Shown here piece by piece: positions 7,831-15,577 of a stretch of DNA of 56,047 nucleotides (its first letter is position 1; every line of letters begins with the position of its first letter). This stretch comes from Streptomyces griseoflavus (lineage in GTDB: Bacteria; Actinomycetota; Actinomycetes; Streptomycetales; Streptomycetaceae), in contig NZ_BMUC01000015.1 of the NCBI RefSeq assembly GCF_014649995.1, forward strand, positions 35,583-91,629, written 5' to 3'. A program made the translations under genes and the position numbers. A model generated the notes under the pieces. That model was not told where the DNA came from, did no database searches, and was given only the letters and a program-made list of their open reading frames with translations.

Positions 7831-8733
7831 CTAGTGGTGTTCCTGGCCGGTCGTCGGGCGGTGAAGGGCGCTCCAGGTGCGTCCGCCGTCAGCGGACTCA
7901 TAGACGGCGTCGGTGTTGTCGGCGGCCAGTAGCCGCCGGGCGCTCACCGCGGTCAGCACCGTGGCCTCACCGCCCCCGGGAAGGCGGCCCACCTCGGTCC
8001 ACCGCCGGTCACCTTCGGCGGTGAGAGTGCGGCCGTCGGCCGTGAGCGCAACGAGCCGTCCGGGGTGCGGCTCCTCCACCGCGACCACGGCGGGCGCGGA
8101 CGGGACGGGACGGAAGGTGCGGCCGCCGTCGGTGCTGCGTTGAAGGCCCGTGCCGTTGGCAACCCACACAGTCTCCGTGCTGTTGGGGTGGACGGCCAGG
8201 TCGAACGCCTCGACCTTTGCGCGCTTGTCCCAGCTGCGGCCGCCGTCGGTGCCGGCCCACACCCTGCCGCTTTGGCTGTCGAACCCGTAAAGCACCTTGC
8301 CTGCCTGGACAAGAGAGTGGAAGTCGGCCTCGCCCTCGGCGGAGAGCGTCTGCCAGGTCCGGCCCGCGTCCGTGCTGCGGATCAGCCCCAGGTGCGGTGA
8401 GCGGGCCTCGGGGCCGGCCGGGGCGGGATGGCCGCCGGCCAGGAAGGTGGAGGGGCCGGTGACGGTGAAGCCCATGGTGTCCTGATAGCGGTCGGCCACC
8501 CGAAGGGCTTCGCCTCCGTCCAGGCGGAAGACGCCGTGGTGGCCGGCGGCGTAGACCGCGCCGTCGGCCGGGTCGACGCCCAGGCCGTGCAGGTGACCAG
8601 TCCCCGGGTCGGGGACTGCGCTGTCCTGGCCGGCCCCGGCCGTGGTGTCGGTAGCGGAGCAGGCGGCCAGCAGCAGACCGGCCGCGGCGAGCAGGATCAG
8701 GGCGCGCGGGCGGCGCCGCGGTAGGCGAGTCAT
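7831..8733 (-). CDS. Lipoprotein with BNR / sortilin-type beta-propeller repeats (F510_1955-like)
   Basis: 300-residue exported lipoprotein. The signal peptide is RALILLAAAGLLLAAC, with the lipobox ending at Cys near residue 24. The mature part is a propeller with several STDAGRTW / GTDGGRSW / STDGGRTF / SADGGRTW Asp-box repeats, the mark of sialidase/BNR and YCF48-like folds. ATG 8733 is chosen because the lipoprotein signal starts there. Neighbours on the same strand are DUF305 and DUF6153 proteins, a grouping often seen in actinobacterial copper or metal-stress loci. An extracellular metal or redox role is inferred, not shown. Confidence 0.82.
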   Translation of the reverse strand: MTRLPRRRPRALILLAAAGLLLAACSATDTTAGAGQDSAVPDPGTGHLHGLGVDPADGAVYAAGHHGVFRLDGGEALRVADRYQDTMGFTVTGPSTFLAGGHPAPAGPEARSPHLGLIRSTDAGRTWQTLSAEGEADFHSLVQAGKVLYGFDSQSGRVWAGTDGGRSWDKRAKVEAFDLAVHPNSTETVWVANGTGLQRSTDGGRTFRPVPSAPAVVAVEEPHPGRLVALTADGRTLTAEGDRRWTEVGRLPGGGEATVLTAVSARRLLAADNTDAVYESADGGRTWSALHRPTTGQEHH

Positions 8734-8833
8734 GGTGTGAAATCCAGGCAGGAGGAGGTGAAAGATGGCGGAGGGCAAGGCCGGGCGTGGGGCGGGAACC
8801 AGCGGTGCCCGCCCCACACTCGTGCGGTGGGTA

Positions 8834-9466
8834 TCAGCCGTTGCCGAGCAGCTTGTTCATCTGCTCGATCTCCGCACTCTGCGAGGCGATGATCTCGTCG
8901 GCCATGTTCTTGGCGGGGGCGTAGGCACCGTCGGCCCGCTCGGTCTCGGCCATCTCGACCGCCCCCTCGTGATGCTTGATCATCATCTCCATGAAGGCGG
9001 TGTCGAACGCCTTGCCCGAGGCCTTCTCGAGCTCGGTCAACTCCTGCTCCGTCATCATGCCGTCCATGCCGCCGTGCATGGAGTGGTTCATGGCGCCGTC
9101 GGCGGGCACCTCCTCGCCCCAGGAGGTCAGCCAGCCGGACAGGGTCTTGATCTCCGGGTCCTGGGCCTTCTTGATGTCAGCGGCGAGGTTCTTCACTTCC
9201 GGCGATTGGGCCCGCCCGGGAGCGAGGTCGGCCATCTCCACGGCCTGGCGGTGGTGGGGGATCATTTCCTTGGCGAAGGCCACATCGGCCGCGTTGTGCT
9301 GTCCCTGCGAGGCCGGTGCCGAGGCGGACGAGGATGCGTTGTGGCCGCCGTGTCCGGCCGAGTCGGTGTCGCCGCCGCTGCCGCCGCAGGCGGCCAGGAC
9401 GAGCGCTGCCGCTCCTGCGGCAGCGACGGCGGCGGTACGGCGGACGAGGAAACGCTTACGGTCCAT
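8834..9466 (-). CDS. DUF305 lipoprotein (His/Met-rich, copper-associated type)
   Basis: 210-residue lipoprotein. The signal ends in ALVLAAC, then comes a Gly/Ser/His linker. Two DUF305 ferritin-like repeats follow, with the hallmark pairs FAKEMIPHHRQAVEMA and FMEMMIKHHEGAVEMAE separated by a Met/His-rich loop (MNHSMHGGMDGMM). The paired histidines and methionines suggest binding of Cu or another soft metal at the cell surface. The ATG at 9466 has AAGGAG about ten bases upstream. The gene lies between the DUF6153 and BNR lipoprotein genes in a probable minus-strand operon. Confidence 0.9.
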   Translation of the reverse strand: MDRKRFLVRRTAAVAAAGAAALVLAACGGSGGDTDSAGHGGHNASSSASAPASQGQHNAADVAFAKEMIPHHRQAVEMADLAPGRAQSPEVKNLAADIKKAQDPEIKTLSGWLTSWGEEVPADGAMNHSMHGGMDGMMTEQELTELEKASGKAFDTAFMEMMIKHHEGAVEMAETERADGAYAPAKNMADEIIASQSAEIEQMNKLLGNG

Positions 9467-9589
9467 GGTGGTGCAACTCCTTCTCACGCGCCGGTCACGG
9501 CGCGCGATGTCACGGATCTCTGAGAGCGCGCGAGAGCACGGCACCCGCCACCGGTCATCACGGGGCGCAAGGGTGCCGAGCGGGCCGCT

Positions 9590-9991
9590 TTATATCCGCA
9601 GAAGTTGCAGCTCGAAGAGGTCGGGCGGGGCGCGTCCGTCATGGGGCCGTCCGGTGGCCGCCGTGACGGGGGAAGGGAGGGCGGGCGCGTGAAGCACGGT
9701 CCCGGTCAGCGCCGGCGGCGTGTACGCCGAAGCGGTGCCGGCGGCCGAGCACGTTCCGTCGGCGTGATCGAGATGGCCCAATCCGCCATCCGTGTGTGCA
9801 CATCCCCCATCCGCGTGCGGCACACCGTCCGCCGCGGCCATCACCATCTCGTGGCCGGCCGCCGCCTGCGCCGCCGGCACCCCGCCCGGGGCCAGGCCGT
9901 GCATGCCCAGCACGCCGGCCAACACCGCCAGCACCAGCAACACGAACAGCCGCCCGGCCGGGCGGCTGCTTGAACAGGTGCTTGCGGTCAC
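9590..9991 (-). CDS. DUF6153-like small membrane protein with His-rich exported tail
   Basis: About 133 residues. One N-terminal membrane segment (LFVLLVLAVLAGVLGMHGLAP) is followed by an Ala-rich linker, then an exported loop with HADGGCAHTDGGLGHLDHADG, rich in His, Asp and Cys. This is the pattern of the small actinobacterial DUF6153 proteins found beside DUF305 genes. The start is uncertain: GTG 9991 gives a normal short N-terminus, while GTG 10030 adds 13 residues. Metal binding is suggested by the His/Asp/Cys loop only. Confidence 0.75.
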   Translation of the reverse strand: MTASTCSSSRPAGRLFVLLVLAVLAGVLGMHGLAPGGVPAAQAAAGHEMVMAAADGVPHADGGCAHTDGGLGHLDHADGTCSAAGTASAYTPPALTGTVLHAPALPSPVTAATGRPHDGRAPPDLFELQLLRI

Positions 9992-10111
9992 GAACTCATA
10001 GTAGGGGAGCCCTGCGTCTGACCTTTGCACCCGTCAGTTGCCGCACCACCTCGCTCTCCCCCGACGTGCGTGCCGCCGCTACGCCTCCCGGTGGCCGCCG
10101 TCCGACGCACG

Positions 10112-10720
10112 TCACGCGCCCGCGTCGGGTTCTGGTACCGGCTTTCCCGGCGGGGTGAAGGCCGCCAGCACGGTGGCGGTGATGTGGTCGGCGGCATGCT
10201 CGGAGGTGAGGCGGCCCGCGCGGATTTCGTCGGCGGCGCTGTGCATGATCGAGTGCAGGACGTTGACCAGCCACGCGATCGGCAGGTCGGTGCGGAAGGC
10301 TCCCTCGGCGCGGCCGCGGGCGATCAGCGTCTCGACCCGGGCGGCCGGACCGCTGTGCAGCTCGCGGATGCGCCCGGGGGGCAGTTCCCTCTGGGCGGCG
10401 ACCAGCAGCGCACGCGCCTGGTCCACCAGATGCCAGCCGGCCTCGACGTAGCGCGCCAGCGCGAGCAGTGGGTCCCCGGTCAGGTCGACCGCGTCCAGCG
10501 CTTGGTTGCCCCGGTCGATGGCGCGGCTCATCGCCGCATCGACGAGCTCCGCCCGGGAGGCGAAGTGCGCGTACAGCGTCACCCGGCCCACTCCCGCGGA
10601 GCGCGCGATCTCACTGAGGCTCGCCTCCGGGTTCTCCCCCAGGCACTCGGCGGCTGCTGTGACGATCGCGTCGATGCTCCGCAGGGCGTCGGCGCGTTTG
10701 ACGGTGCTTCTGCTGCCCAT
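10112..10720 (-). CDS. TetR family transcriptional regulator
   Basis: 202 residues. The N-terminal DNA-binding domain is clear: SIDAIVTAAAECLGENP, ASLSEIARSAGVGRVTLYAHFASRAELV. The C-terminal part resembles the TetR subgroup with the PPGRIRELHSGPAARVETLIARGRAEGAFR segment. It is divergent from a 14-TM MFS pump gene (start 10827). The 106-bp gap holds two 28-bp imperfect palindromes, the usual layout for a repressor of a drug exporter. The inducer is unknown. Confidence 0.92.
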   Translation of the reverse strand: MGSRSTVKRADALRSIDAIVTAAAECLGENPEASLSEIARSAGVGRVTLYAHFASRAELVDAAMSRAIDRGNQALDAVDLTGDPLLALARYVEAGWHLVDQARALLVAAQRELPPGRIRELHSGPAARVETLIARGRAEGAFRTDLPIAWLVNVLHSIMHSAADEIRAGRLTSEHAADHITATVLAAFTPPGKPVPEPDAGA

Positions 10721-10738
10721 GCCTCACACCCTACCTGA

Positions 10739-10807
10739 ATAAGTCGAACAGCACTGTTTGGCTTATGGAGCACTCCGGTCTAACCTGAACAGCCCTGTAC
10801 GGATTAG
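10739..10807. promoter_or_regulatory. Two imperfect 28-bp palindromes between tetR and the MFS gene
   Basis: Site 1 (10739-10766) is ATAAG...AACAG-CA-CTGTT...CTTAT, with 11 of 13 pairs per arm. Site 2 (10780-10807) is CTAA...ACAG-CC-CTGT...TTAG, with about 10 of 13. Both share the core ACAG-N2-CTGT, and their centres are 41 bp apart, about four helical turns. They are the likely operators of the TetR at 10112-10720. Confidence 0.7.
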
Positions 10808-10826
10808 ATCTGGAGAGGTACGCGTC

Positions 10827-12227
10827 ATGACCGACACGGAAACCGCGGGCACACACGCCGCACAAACGCCTCACCCACGCCGCTGGCCCATCCTTGGCCT
10901 GCTGGGGCTGGCCCAGCTGATGCTGATCCTCGACATCACCGTGGTCGCCATCGCCCTGCCCCACATGGGCGCCGAGCTCGACCTCGACCGCGCCGCGCTG
11001 ACCTGGGTGGTCAGCGGCTACGCCCTCGCCTTCGGCAGCCTGATGCTGCTCGGCGGCCGGACGGCGGATCTCTTCGGCGCCAAGCGGATCGTCCTGGCCG
11101 GACTGGTCCTGTTCACCGCCGCGTCCCTGGCCGCCGGACTGGCCAACGGCGCTCCCCTGCTGCTGACCGCCCGCATCTCCCAGGGAGCGGGCGCCGCACT
11201 GCTCTCGCCGGCTGCCCTGTCCGTGGTGGTGCGGCTGTTCGACGGCGAAGAACGCAACAAGGCACTGGGTATCTGGTCGGCGCTCGGCGGCGGGGGCGCC
11301 GCCCTGGGCGTGTTGCTGGGCGGGCTGATCACGGCCGGACCGGGCTGGGCCTGGGTCTTCTTCGTCAACGTCCCCATCGGCCTGATCGTCCTCGTCGCCC
11401 TCGCCCGGATGCTGCCCGACCTGCCACGGGCGGCCACCGGCTCCCTGGACGTGCCGGGCGCGGCCCTGGTCGCCGCGGCAACCGCCGCCCTCATCTATGC
11501 GCTGATCCGCGCCGGGGACCACGGCTGGCTGAACACGCTCTCGCTCGTCCTGTTCGCCGCTGCGGCAGCCGCCTACGCCGCGTTCGCCGCCTGGCAGCGC
11601 CGGACCCCCGCACCGCTGATGGACCTGCGCCTGCTCGGCCGGCGCCCGGTGGTGGCGGGCATCTTCGTCATCGCGGTGGCCACCGCCTTGATGGTGGGCG
11701 TGTTCTTCCTCGGCTCCTTCTACCTCCAGAATCACCAAGATCACGGTGCCCTGATGACCGGGGTACTGTTTCTGCCGGTGGCGCTGGTGACCATGGCTGC
11801 CGCCACGGGAGCCGGCCGCGTGCTCGGCCGTCACGGGGCACGGGTGCTGGCCGTGGTGGCCCTGGCCGTGACCGCCGCCGGATTCCTCGTCCCCGTGCTC
11901 TGGTCCGGCACCACCGCCATGGTCACCGGCGTGTCCATCGCCGCGTCCGGTCTGGGCGCCCTGTTCGTGGTCGCCTCGGCCACCGCGCTCGGCCACGTAG
12001 CCCCGCACGAAGCCGGCGTGACCTCCGGAATCGTCAGCACCTTCCACGAGTTCGGCGCCTCGGTCGGCGCCGCAGCCGTCTCCAGCGCCGCGGCCGCCGG
12101 TATCGCCGCCCACACCGGCACCGCCACGGCGGCGGCCGGTTTCGACGACGCATTCCTCGTCGCCACGGGCATCGCCGCGGTCGCCGCCGTCATCGCCCTG
12201 TGGCTGATCCCGTCGAGAAGCGAATAG
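10827..12227 (+). CDS. MFS drug exporter, DHA2 (EmrB/QacA) family, 14 TM
   Basis: 466-residue membrane transporter using the proton gradient to expel small hydrophobic compounds. Motif C-like and motif A features are visible: LDITVVAIALPHMGAELDL in TM1, WVVSGYALAFGSLMLLGGR, and the ADLFGAKRI loop. The ATG at 10827 follows GGAGAGG with good spacing; an in-frame start at 10758 would lie in the operator and is rejected. It is transcribed away from its probable TetR repressor. The compound exported is unknown. Confidence 0.92.
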   Translation: MTDTETAGTHAAQTPHPRRWPILGLLGLAQLMLILDITVVAIALPHMGAELDLDRAALTWVVSGYALAFGSLMLLGGRTADLFGAKRIVLAGLVLFTAASLAAGLANGAPLLLTARISQGAGAALLSPAALSVVVRLFDGEERNKALGIWSALGGGGAALGVLLGGLITAGPGWAWVFFVNVPIGLIVLVALARMLPDLPRAATGSLDVPGAALVAAATAALIYALIRAGDHGWLNTLSLVLFAAAAAAYAAFAAWQRRTPAPLMDLRLLGRRPVVAGIFVIAVATALMVGVFFLGSFYLQNHQDHGALMTGVLFLPVALVTMAAATGAGRVLGRHGARVLAVVALAVTAAGFLVPVLWSGTTAMVTGVSIAASGLGALFVVASATALGHVAPHEAGVTSGIVSTFHEFGASVGAAAVSSAAAAGIAAHTGTATAAAGFDDAFLVATGIAAVAAVIALWLIPSRSE

Positions 12228-12690
12228 ACGCTGCGATCACCGACCGAGCAACCGAAAACTCGTCGCTGTATCGCATCCGTTGAGGCGCCTGGTTCGGCAT
12301 GGCCCGGCATCGTGACGGGGTCACCGGACCGTCGTCCGCGATACGGGCTGGCACCCGGGGGCAAACCCAGCACACCGCCCGCGTGAGCGCAAGGCGGAGT
12401 CGGCGTTCCAGCGGGGTCTGCCGCCTCAGCGCGATGGTTGTCCTGCCGTACAGCCGGCGCAGCGGCCCGGCCGACGGCACCTGCCGGGAGGACTGGAGGC
12501 ACGGCTGCCCGGGGGGCGTTCCGGTATGCGCGCGCCGTTCACACATGCCTTCGGGGCGGGTGCGGGAGATGCACAGCAGACCACGGACCAGGCCGGTGTG
12601 GTTTCGATCGCGTACGCGAGGGCGCCGCACTCCTCGATCGCCCAGCGGGAGTCGGCAGCCGGGCCCCTCTCCCCCGTCAGCAAGATCGGG
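12228..12690. other. 463-bp intergenic stretch without a confident gene
   Basis: This lies between the convergent MFS gene and FAD monooxygenase gene. Open frames on both strands lack ribosome sites and recognisable domains. A minus-strand frame near 12640 contains RWAIEECGALAYAIE, faintly like an IS4/IS701 transposase signature, but nothing around it supports this. No convincing terminator hairpin with a T run was found. Confidence 0.45.
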
Positions 12691-13911
12691 TCACGTCATG
12701 GGCGTGAAGTCGGGCAGGGTGAGGGCCGAATGGGCAGGTCGTCCCTCCCCGGAGGGGACGGCGTCGAGTGTGCGCAGCCTGTCGTTGCGTTCCGCCAGGG
12801 CTTGAGGCGTGGTCGGGAAGAGGGTGGCACTGCCCTTGCCGACCAGAGCCTGGTTCGTGGTCACGAAGTCACGGGTGGAGTGTTCGTAGGCAGCGAAACT
12901 CGCGGCATGGTCCTGGTTGTTGGCCAGGGAAGCGGCCAGCATGTACGCGCCGACGAGGGCGAGGCTGGTGCCCTGTCCGGTGAGGAACGACGGCGCCCAT
13001 GCGGCATCGCCCACCAGCGCGACCCTGCCGTTGGACCAGCGGGGCATGCGAATCTGGCTGATCGCGTCGAAGAACACGTCGTCCGCGTCACGCAGGACAG
13101 CCAGCATGCCGGGGACCTCCCATCCGGCGTCGGCGAAGGCCGTGGCGACCAGGTCACGCTGGGCCTGCGGATCCGGGAACGCGTCGAACGGCAGTTGCGG
13201 ATGGGCGAAGTTCAGGAAGGCGTGCACTTCGTCGTCGCCGACGGCGTAGAGGGCCGCGGCCCTGCCCGGAGAGTTCCACATCACGGTCTCGTGGGAGAGT
13301 CCCAAGGTGTCGCGCATGGTGAACACGGCGAAGCAGTAGCCGAGGTAGTGGTGGAACCGCTCTTCGGGGCCGAACACGCTTTCCCGGGTACGCGAGTGCA
13401 TGCCGTCCGCGCCGAAGACGAGGTCGAAGGTGCGCCTGTCGCCCCCGCGGAAGGTGACGTCCACTCCGTGGCCGGACTGGTCGAGGGTGTCGATGGAATC
13501 GTTGAACACGAACTCCAGGTCGTCACGGACCGTCGTGTGGAGAGCGTCGGTGAGGTCTCCGCGCCGTACTTCCAGGTCCCGCCCCTCCGCACCGCCAGTG
13601 ACGCTGTGCGGGTGCAGCGAGGCAACCTCCCTGCCGTCCCCTTCGAGGAAGGTGAGCCGGCGCAGGTCGATGTGCGCCTCCCGCAGCCGTGGCAAAATGC
13701 CCATCCTGCGGACGACTTCCAGCGCGGTGCCGCGCACGTCGACGGGGTAGCCACCGCTGCGCGGCGCGTCCGCCTTCTCCACCATCGTGACCGCGTACCC
13801 GTAGCGGTTCAGCCAGAACGCGAGGACGAGACCAGCGATGCCGGCCCCTGATATAAGGACCTTGGGCCTCGGCGTGGTGCGAGCACCGGTCAGCGGGTCG
13901 GTGAGGGTCAT
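12691..13911 (-). CDS. FAD-dependent monooxygenase (PHBH/TetX-like)
   Basis: 406 residues. The FAD Rossmann motif GAGIAGLVLAFWLNRYGY is near residues 22-39, a GADGMHS motif lies mid-protein, and the GD motif region VALVGDAAWAPSFLTGQGT binds the FAD ribityl chain. These class A flavoprotein monooxygenases hydroxylate aromatic compounds, and some inactivate antibiotics such as tetracycline or rifampicin. The ATG overlaps the stop of the upstream MFS gene (ATGA), so efflux and oxidation are translationally coupled. A self-resistance or detoxification pair is inferred; the substrate is not visible. Confidence 0.88.
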   Translation of the reverse strand: MTLTDPLTGARTTPRPKVLISGAGIAGLVLAFWLNRYGYAVTMVEKADAPRSGGYPVDVRGTALEVVRRMGILPRLREAHIDLRRLTFLEGDGREVASLHPHSVTGGAEGRDLEVRRGDLTDALHTTVRDDLEFVFNDSIDTLDQSGHGVDVTFRGGDRRTFDLVFGADGMHSRTRESVFGPEERFHHYLGYCFAVFTMRDTLGLSHETVMWNSPGRAAALYAVGDDEVHAFLNFAHPQLPFDAFPDPQAQRDLVATAFADAGWEVPGMLAVLRDADDVFFDAISQIRMPRWSNGRVALVGDAAWAPSFLTGQGTSLALVGAYMLAASLANNQDHAASFAAYEHSTRDFVTTNQALVGKGSATLFPTTPQALAERNDRLRTLDAVPSGEGRPAHSALTLPDFTPMT

Positions 13912-15305
13912 TCCTTGACTCCTTTGCTCATGGTGCGGACGACAAGCAGGGACAGCACGGCAACGACGCCGGCGATGAGAAAGCCGGTGCTGAAGGCCGA
14001 TTCGGTCGGGACATCGGACCCGGGGAGGGTTCGCGAGGTGAGGAGTGTGCCGCCGAGCATCCCGCCGACGGCGGAGCCCAGCACACGCGTCACCAGGACC
14101 AGACTGGTGGCGATGCCGGTGTCGCCTTCATCGACGGAAGAGGCGATGCTGGTCACCATGGCCGTGACGCACAAGCCGTTGGCGAGCGCGATCAGCGCCT
14201 TGCCGGCGGCGACGTGCCAGACCTCGGAGTGTGCGGCCGCCAGGGCGAGCAGGGCGGCGGCCATGAGGACGGCCGCGGTGGCGACCACGGCGCGCGAGCC
14301 GAAGCGCCGCTCCCAGATTCCGCCGAGCGGCCCGGCCAGCGTCGCGGCGACGGCGCCGGGCAGGAGGACGAAGCCGATCTCGGTGGCGCCAAGGCCGAAG
14401 CCGTATCCGTCGCCCGGCACGTCGAGCAACTGCGGGACGAGATAGACCCCCATCGCGGTGCCGAGGCAGATCACGAACGTCACCACACACGACTTCCAGA
14501 TCACCGGCCGTGCCAGCATGCGCAGATCGACCATCGGCGCGACCGAGCGACGTTCAACGGCTGTCCATCCGGCCACGAAGGCGGCCAGCACCGCGATGAG
14601 GGCGACGAACACGAGTGGCTGCGAGCCTGCCTCGGGCGCCAGCGCGCACACGAGCAGGAGGGTGACGAGGATCCCGCTCAGGAGGAGCAGGCCGGGCCAG
14701 TCGAGCCGGGCGTCGTCCGGCCGGCTCGGCGGATCGGACGGCATCAGCTTGTTCACCAGCAGGGTGAATCCGATGACCGCGAAGGTCGGCGCCGCGAACA
14801 TCCAGTGCCGGGAGAAAGTTTCCGCCACGGGCCCGGCCGTCAGCAGGCCCGCCATTGAGCCGCCCACGAACATTCCGCTGACCAGTCCGATGGCGGCCTT
14901 CGACGCTCCGGAGGGGAGGTGGGTGCGCACCACGATGAATGACAGGGGCAGTGCGCCCACCATCGCCCCCTGAAGAATCTGGCCGAGCAGCAGCACCGGC
15001 AGGTTGGGCGCCAGGGCGGACACCAGGCCGCCGGCCGACACCACGGCCATCAGCCGGATCAGGACGCGCTTTCCGCCGTAGCGGTCGCCGAGTTTGCCCG
15101 CGAAGGGTGTGATGAGCGTGCCGGTGATGGCGAGCACGATGGTGAGGAGTGCCCCTTCGGACGGACTCATGTCCAGCTCGCCTTGCAGGAGCGGGAGCGT
15201 CGGTGCCACGACCGACTCCAGGGCGCCGGTGGAGACCGCCAGCATCCCTAGGGCCGCGACGGCCGCCTTCCCCATGCGGGCCGGAGGGGCGAGGGTTGTG
15301 GTCAT
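13908..15305 (-). CDS. MFS transporter, EmrB/QacA-like, 14 TM
   Basis: 465-residue transporter. TM1 reads SVVAPTLPLLQGELDMSPSEG, and the intracellular motif A-like loop GKLGDRYGGKRVLI is intact. A motif C-like helix follows (GLVSGMFVGGSMAGLLTAGP). It is the first gene of a two-gene unit with the FAD monooxygenase. Its ATG overlaps the tail of a DUF1275-like remnant, whose TGA stop is at 15304-15302, so its own promoter must lie in that remnant or further up. No dedicated regulator is adjacent. Confidence 0.9.
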   Translation of the reverse strand: MTTTLAPPARMGKAAVAALGMLAVSTGALESVVAPTLPLLQGELDMSPSEGALLTIVLAITGTLITPFAGKLGDRYGGKRVLIRLMAVVSAGGLVSALAPNLPVLLLGQILQGAMVGALPLSFIVVRTHLPSGASKAAIGLVSGMFVGGSMAGLLTAGPVAETFSRHWMFAAPTFAVIGFTLLVNKLMPSDPPSRPDDARLDWPGLLLLSGILVTLLLVCALAPEAGSQPLVFVALIAVLAAFVAGWTAVERRSVAPMVDLRMLARPVIWKSCVVTFVICLGTAMGVYLVPQLLDVPGDGYGFGLGATEIGFVLLPGAVAATLAGPLGGIWERRFGSRAVVATAAVLMAAALLALAAAHSEVWHVAAGKALIALANGLCVTAMVTSIASSVDEGDTGIATSLVLVTRVLGSAVGGMLGGTLLTSRTLPGSDVPTESAFSTGFLIAGVVAVLSLLVVRTMSKGVKE

Positions 15306-15577
15306 GAGGGTCCTTGTCTGTTGGTGCCGGGCGAGTAGGGGTCCGACCGTCCAGCTCCCAGCCGGCAGTCCGCCGTGAGCCCGGTCAGGGTGGAGTGACC
15401 ACCACGGTGGTGACGTCCCTGACTGCCTGGTGGGGGGGCCGTCGCCGCCTGCACCCCTATGGCCAGGGCGAGTGGCGACGCCATCAGGGCGGGGGCGTCA
15501 GGGGTGGCCGCCCCGACGGCGGCGAGTCCGAGCAGCGTGGCGGCCAGGACGAGAGCGGCACCGCCCCTGTGCGGGCC
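15302..15577 (-). pseudogene. C-terminal remnant of a YoaK / DUF1275 membrane protein
   Basis: Directly after the ABC permease stop the minus strand reads as the last part of a DUF1275 protein. It has RGGAALVLAATLLGLAAV, an APALMASPLALAIGVQAAT block, then STLTGLTADCRLGAG. Between the last two blocks the frame is shifted by one base and shifted back after about 35 bases; in the alternative frame that piece reads AVRDVTTVVVT, the expected sequence. The N-terminal 140 or so residues are missing. It is a remnant, though its reading frame is open to the end. Confidence 0.65.

Noticed and set aside
10731-12113. 460-codon minus-strand frame antisense to the MFS pump
   Set aside because: Long antisense frames are normal in high-GC DNA. 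This one is a Gly/Gln/His-rich string, and the plus strand encodes a clear 14-TM transporter.
12426-12683. RWAIEE-containing minus-strand frame as an IS4/IS701 remnant
   Set aside because: Only six residues resemble the signature; the flanks do not continue the match.
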